Positions 60,082 to 64,000 of a stretch of DNA of 64,000 bases are shown here, in pieces (position 1 is the stretch's first letter; every line of letters starts with the position of its first letter). Source of the stretch: Pseudomonas sp. LS-2. GTDB taxonomy: Bacteria; Pseudomonadota; Gammaproteobacteria; Pseudomonadales; Pseudomonadaceae. The DNA is taken from assembly GCF_003605735.1 (NCBI RefSeq), contig NZ_QXTJ01000002.1:157196-221195 (forward strand). Reading direction: 5' to 3'. The notes beneath the pieces were generated by a model. It had not been told where the DNA came from. It ran no database searches and saw only the letters and a program-made list of their open reading frames with translations. Made by a program: the position numbers and the translations under genes.

Positions 60082-61038
60082 ATGAGCGAAACCATTAACA
60101 AGCCGCGTATTGGCATCATTGGTACCGGTGCCATCGGCGGGTTTTACGGCCTGATGCTGGCGCGGGCCGGGTATGACGTGCACTTTCTGCTGCGCAGCGA
60201 ATTCAGTGCGGTGTCACAACGCGGTCTGCGTGTGGACAGTCAGGTGCATGGCGTCCTGACCCTGGAAAACGTTCAAGCCTATTCCTCGGCCGCTGATATG
60301 CCACCTTGCGACTGGCTGCTGGTCGGGGCCAAGACCACCGGCAACGACGGTGTCGCCCCGGCGATCATCCAGGTTGCCGCGCCAGGCGCCAAAGTCTTGA
60401 TGCTGCAAAACGGTCTTGCCGTGGAGGACGAGCTGCGCGCGTTACTGCCCGACTCGCTGCATTTGCTGGGCGGCCTGTGTTTCATCTGCGTTCATCGCAC
60501 GGGGCCGGGGCAGATTGCCCATCAGGCGTTCGGTGCCGTCAACATCGGTTATCACAGTGGACCTGCTGCCGACGGTGTCGCCAGCCAGCGGATCGTCGAA
60601 GAGGGCGCAGCGCTGTTTCACGCGTCGGGCATCGAATCGGTGGCGATGGACAATCTGGACAAGGCGCGCTGGCAGAAGCTTGTCTGGAACGTGCCTTACA
60701 ACGGCCTCTCGGTGCTGCTTAATGCCAGTACGACGCCGTTGATGGCCGACGCCGACAGTCGCGAGCTGATTCAGGGGCTGATGGCTGAAGTGGTCAAGGG
60801 CGCCCAGGCATGCGGGCATGTCATGCCGGACGGCTATGCCGAGCAACTGTTCAAGGTGACCGGCCACATGCCGGATTATCGCCCGAGCATGTACCACGAT
60901 TTCATCGAAAAACGCCCCCTGGAACTGGACGCCATTTATGCAAGACCCTTGGCTGCGGCGCTCGCTGCAGGCTGCGACATGCCGAAGATTCGCGCCCTGT
61001 ACCATGCGCTGGCGTTTATTGATCGCTCCAACCGGTAA
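60082..61038 (+). CDS. Ketopantoate-reductase-family enzyme
   Basis: A 318-residue NADPH-dependent reductase: GIIGTGAIGGFYGLMLARAG (Rossmann loop), LMLQNGLAVEDELRALLPDS, and KARWQKLVWNVPYNGLSVLL with the catalytic Lys and Asn. Reduces 2-dehydropantoate or a similar 2-oxo acid. Several paralogues exist in Pseudomonas, so I do not assign panE. GGGGGAG precedes the ATG at 60082. Confidence 0.9.
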   Translation: MSETINKPRIGIIGTGAIGGFYGLMLARAGYDVHFLLRSEFSAVSQRGLRVDSQVHGVLTLENVQAYSSAADMPPCDWLLVGAKTTGNDGVAPAIIQVAAPGAKVLMLQNGLAVEDELRALLPDSLHLLGGLCFICVHRTGPGQIAHQAFGAVNIGYHSGPAADGVASQRIVEEGAALFHASGIESVAMDNLDKARWQKLVWNVPYNGLSVLLNASTTPLMADADSRELIQGLMAEVVKGAQACGHVMPDGYAEQLFKVTGHMPDYRPSMYHDFIEKRPLELDAIYARPLAAALAAGCDMPKIRALYHALAFIDRSNR

Positions 61039-61113
61039 TGCCCGCCGTTCTTTCCGAGCGCCCATGACGGTCCACTTACCCGCGTCTATGCCACATCTTC
61101 CGGGAGATAACCG

Positions 61114-62034
61114 ATGGCCAACGATCTGACCATGAAGAGCGCCGGCAACAAGCTGGTGCTGGCGATTTCCTCGCGTGCACTGTTCGATCTGCGGGAGAGT
61201 CACGCGATCTACATGACCGACGGGGTGGCGGCCTATCGTCAATACCAGATCGACCATGAAGACGAAGTGCTGGAGCCCGGCGATGCCTTTTTACTGGTTG
61301 AAAAGCTGCTGAGTCTCAACGCCAGCCTGAGCCAGTCTCGGGTCGAAGTGATTCTGGTGTCGCGCAACAGTGCCGACACCGGTTTGCGCGTCTTCAACTC
61401 GATTCAACATTACGGCCTGGACATTTCCCGCGCCGCGTTCGTCGGGGGCCGAAGTCCCTTTCCTTATCTAGCCGCGTTTGGCAGCCATCTGTTTCTCTCA
61501 ACCCACGCCGAGGACGTGCGCAGCGCGCTGGATGCAGGTTTTGCGGCGGCGACGATTCTGTCTGGCGGCGCGCGACGGGCGGCCAGTGCCGAACTGCGTA
61601 TCGCGTTCGACGGTGACGCCGTGTTGTTCTCCGATGAGTCCGAGCGCGTTTATCAATCCGGCGGTCTGGCGGCCTTCCAGGCCAGTGAGCGGGAAGCCGC
61701 CCGTCAACCGCTGCCCGGCGGTCCGTTCAAGCCGTTTCTGGCGGCGTTGAATCTGCTACAGCGTGAGTTTCCCGAAGCATCCTGTCCGATTCGCACGGCA
61801 CTCGTGACGGCCCGTTCCGCGCCTGCCCATGAGCGGGTCATCCGCACGCTGCGCGAATGGGACATTCGTCTGGATGAGTCGCTGTTTCTCGGCGGCCTGG
61901 AAAAGTCGGCCTTTCTGGAGGCCTTCGCTGCCGATGTCTTCTTCGACGATCAGCCCGGCCATTGCGAGCGTGCCCGCGAAGTGGTTGCCACCGGCCACGT
62001 CCCCCATGGCATCAGCAATGAGCTAAAACAGTGA
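61114..62034 (+). CDS. Cytosolic 5'-nucleotidase family protein
   Basis: A 306-residue protein of the bacterial 5'-nucleotidase family (PF06189 type): LVLAISSRALFDLRESHAIY, EVILVSRNSADTGLRVFNSI, AAFVGGRSPFPYLAAFGSHL, RIAFDGDAVLFSDESERVY, LGGLEKSAFLEAFAADVFFD. It dephosphorylates nucleoside monophosphates in relatives. GGGAGA precedes the ATG. Confidence 0.9.
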   Translation: MANDLTMKSAGNKLVLAISSRALFDLRESHAIYMTDGVAAYRQYQIDHEDEVLEPGDAFLLVEKLLSLNASLSQSRVEVILVSRNSADTGLRVFNSIQHYGLDISRAAFVGGRSPFPYLAAFGSHLFLSTHAEDVRSALDAGFAAATILSGGARRAASAELRIAFDGDAVLFSDESERVYQSGGLAAFQASEREAARQPLPGGPFKPFLAALNLLQREFPEASCPIRTALVTARSAPAHERVIRTLREWDIRLDESLFLGGLEKSAFLEAFAADVFFDDQPGHCERAREVVATGHVPHGISNELKQ

Positions 62035-62130
62035 ACTTTTAGATCGCAAAGCTGTATCCAGGCTGCTGAATCGCTTGTGCGCTGCTACGCTCAATGGTGT
62101 CTGCGCCTGTTACGGCTGCCTGGAGGTCAC

Positions 62131-62631
62131 ATGATTCGCTCGATGTTGTATGCCACTGACCTCGGTCTCTATGCGCCTTATGTCCTCCAGCATGCGCTGG
62201 CGCTGGCCAGAACGTTCAATGCCGAGCTGCACGTGATCCACGTTGTCGAGCCCATGGGGTTATTCGCCGAATCCGTATTGCAGAGCTATCTGGCCGAGGA
62301 CGTGCTCAGAGAGTTGCACAACGAAGGCGTCAATACGGTGATTGAAGGGATCGAGCAGCGGGTACTCGATAACTTCCGCGACGAACTGGGGGAGGATCAT
62401 CAGGATCTGGAATTGATTCGTAGCGTGCGCGTGGTCCAGGGGGATCCGTCCAACGTGATACTCGAGCAGGCTCAGCGTCTGGAAGTCGATTTGCTGGTGG
62501 TCGGCAGTCACAGCCACGGCGCGCAGGGGGATACCCCGATCGGTCGGACGGCAGCGCGGGTTCTGCAGCTTTCAGAGGTTCCGGTTTACATGGTGCCTAT
62601 GGTGCGGAATCGTGCCGCGTCCCTGGGGTGA
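62131..62631 (+). CDS. Universal stress protein family
   Basis: A 166-residue Usp-fold protein: MIRSMLYATDLGLYAPYVLQ, VIHVVEPMGLFAESVLQSYL, and LLVVGSHSHGAQGDTPIGRT followed by VLQLSEVPVYMVP, which resembles the ATP-binding G-2x-G-9x motif with changes. GGAGG before the ATG at 62131 sets the start. Confidence 0.92.
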   Translation: MIRSMLYATDLGLYAPYVLQHALALARTFNAELHVIHVVEPMGLFAESVLQSYLAEDVLRELHNEGVNTVIEGIEQRVLDNFRDELGEDHQDLELIRSVRVVQGDPSNVILEQAQRLEVDLLVVGSHSHGAQGDTPIGRTAARVLQLSEVPVYMVPMVRNRAASLG

Positions 62632-62769
62632 GGGGCAAACGTGCGGCGCGATATAAAAAGCAGCGTGCCATTAACGTGTAAAAGTGATAAAAAGTTCTAG
62701 CTCTGCCTTCTTGACCATTAATCCAGTTATATACCGTCGCTGATGCCCTTTGGCGTCCTCCGGCTTTGA

Positions 62770-63753
<984 letters not shown>

Positions 63754-63761
63754 TACGCTGT

Positions 63762-63783
63762 GCAGTCCGCCCGGCCGGACTGC
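63762..63783. terminator. Hairpin between cysB and cysH
   Basis: GCAGTCCG and CGGACTGC with a short loop; likely two-way terminator. Confidence 0.6.
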
Positions 63784-63800
63784 TACAGAAAGTTAGGGCG

Positions 63801-64000
63801 TCAGGTTTTCGCGATCAGATTTCCCGAATGCAGCCCGCATTCCTTCTGGGTCGCCTCTTCCCACCACCAACGACCTTCACGCTCGTGCTGATTCGGCAGG
63901 ACAGGGCGGGTGCACGGTTCGCAGCCGATGCTGATGAAGCCGCGCTCATGCAGGCTGTTGTACGGCAGTTCCAGCATGCGGATGTAGTTCCACACGTCTG
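63801..64000 (-). CDS. cysH: CysH C-terminus (APS/PAPS reductase), runs off the window
   Basis: Only the last 65 or so residues are inside. Visible are the iron-sulfur pair [20 protein letters not shown] and the catalytic ECGLHSG near the end. The CxxC pair is typical of APS-type reductases with a 4Fe-4S cluster, as in Pseudomonas, rather than of E. coli PAPS reductase. It reduces adenylylsulfate to sulfite. Confidence 0.95.
   Translation of the reverse strand, partial: DVWNYIRMLELPYNSLHERGFISIGCEPCTRPVLPNQHEREGRWWWEEATQKECGLHSGNLIAKT

Overview
The window looks like a Pseudomonas chromosome, probably of the fluorescens/putida side of the genus. The right end (about 49.7-64 kb) is conserved chromosomal core: greB, a ybbAP-type ABC transporter divergent from tesA, an L,D-transpeptidase, the major lipoprotein oprI, a DAHP synthase, a ketopantoate-reductase-like gene, cysB and the 3' end of cysH (an APS-reductase type with a CxxC iron-sulfur pair). 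REP-type palindromes of the Pseudomonas kind fill the gap after tesA. No tRNA, rRNA, CRISPR array or phage structural gene is visible.

Layout. (1) 1-5.4 kb: the end of a PAS-GGDEF-EAL protein, a YVTN beta-propeller/DUF305 pair, and a glutathione S-transferase with its TetR regulator. (2) 5.4-8.3 kb: an AT-rich, gene-poor block with a stand-alone RelA/SpoT-type synthetase and one orphan small ORF. (3) 8.3-34 kb: a patchwork of small catabolic or detoxification modules, most with a dedicated, usually divergent regulator: an SDR; a second aceE-aceF pair with a LysR; LysR/SnoaL-like; AraC/SDR; an operon of MDR reductase, royal-jelly-like propeller and OpuAC-like protein; HxlR/MDR; Lrp/EamA; TetR/metallo-beta-lactamase/mini-protein/MFS; cupin; LysR/royal-jelly-like propeller; LysR/MDR/ABM monooxygenase; LysR/epoxide-hydrolase-like enzyme; DUF417. 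(4) 35-37.3 kb: lrgB-cidA with a divergent CidR-like LysR. (5) 37.4-49.7 kb: an accessory metal-resistance segment flanked by two insertion sequences, holding chrBA, an MFS gene broken by a 41-bp tandem duplication, and a two-armed metal cluster around an RcnR/CsoR-family repressor. (6) 49.7-64 kb: core genome.

The most unusual unit is the metal cluster at about 41.7-47.9 kb. A C-rich/G-rich palindrome lies between two divergent operons: rightward, an RcnR/InrS-like repressor, a NicO nickel/cobalt exporter with a His-rich loop, a YqaA-like membrane protein and a TraX-family membrane protein; leftward, a His-rich secreted protein, a HupE/UreJ-family membrane protein, a transmembrane anchor protein and a 42-residue lipoprotein with a His-rich tail. 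A second, perfect copy of the palindrome lies before the broken MFS gene, whose restored product would also end in a His-rich tail. This suggests one repressor controlling three transcription units that span the inner membrane, periplasm and envelope.

Two TetR modules share an operator logic that can be read directly: one palindrome just upstream of -35 and one just downstream of -10 of the target promoter, with a related site before the regulator gene (AC(C)TAAC...GTTAGGT at the GST; AACCGATCGGTT-like at the metallo-beta-lactamase). Start codons were chosen by ribosome-binding site and family start, so several differ from the longest possible reading frame.
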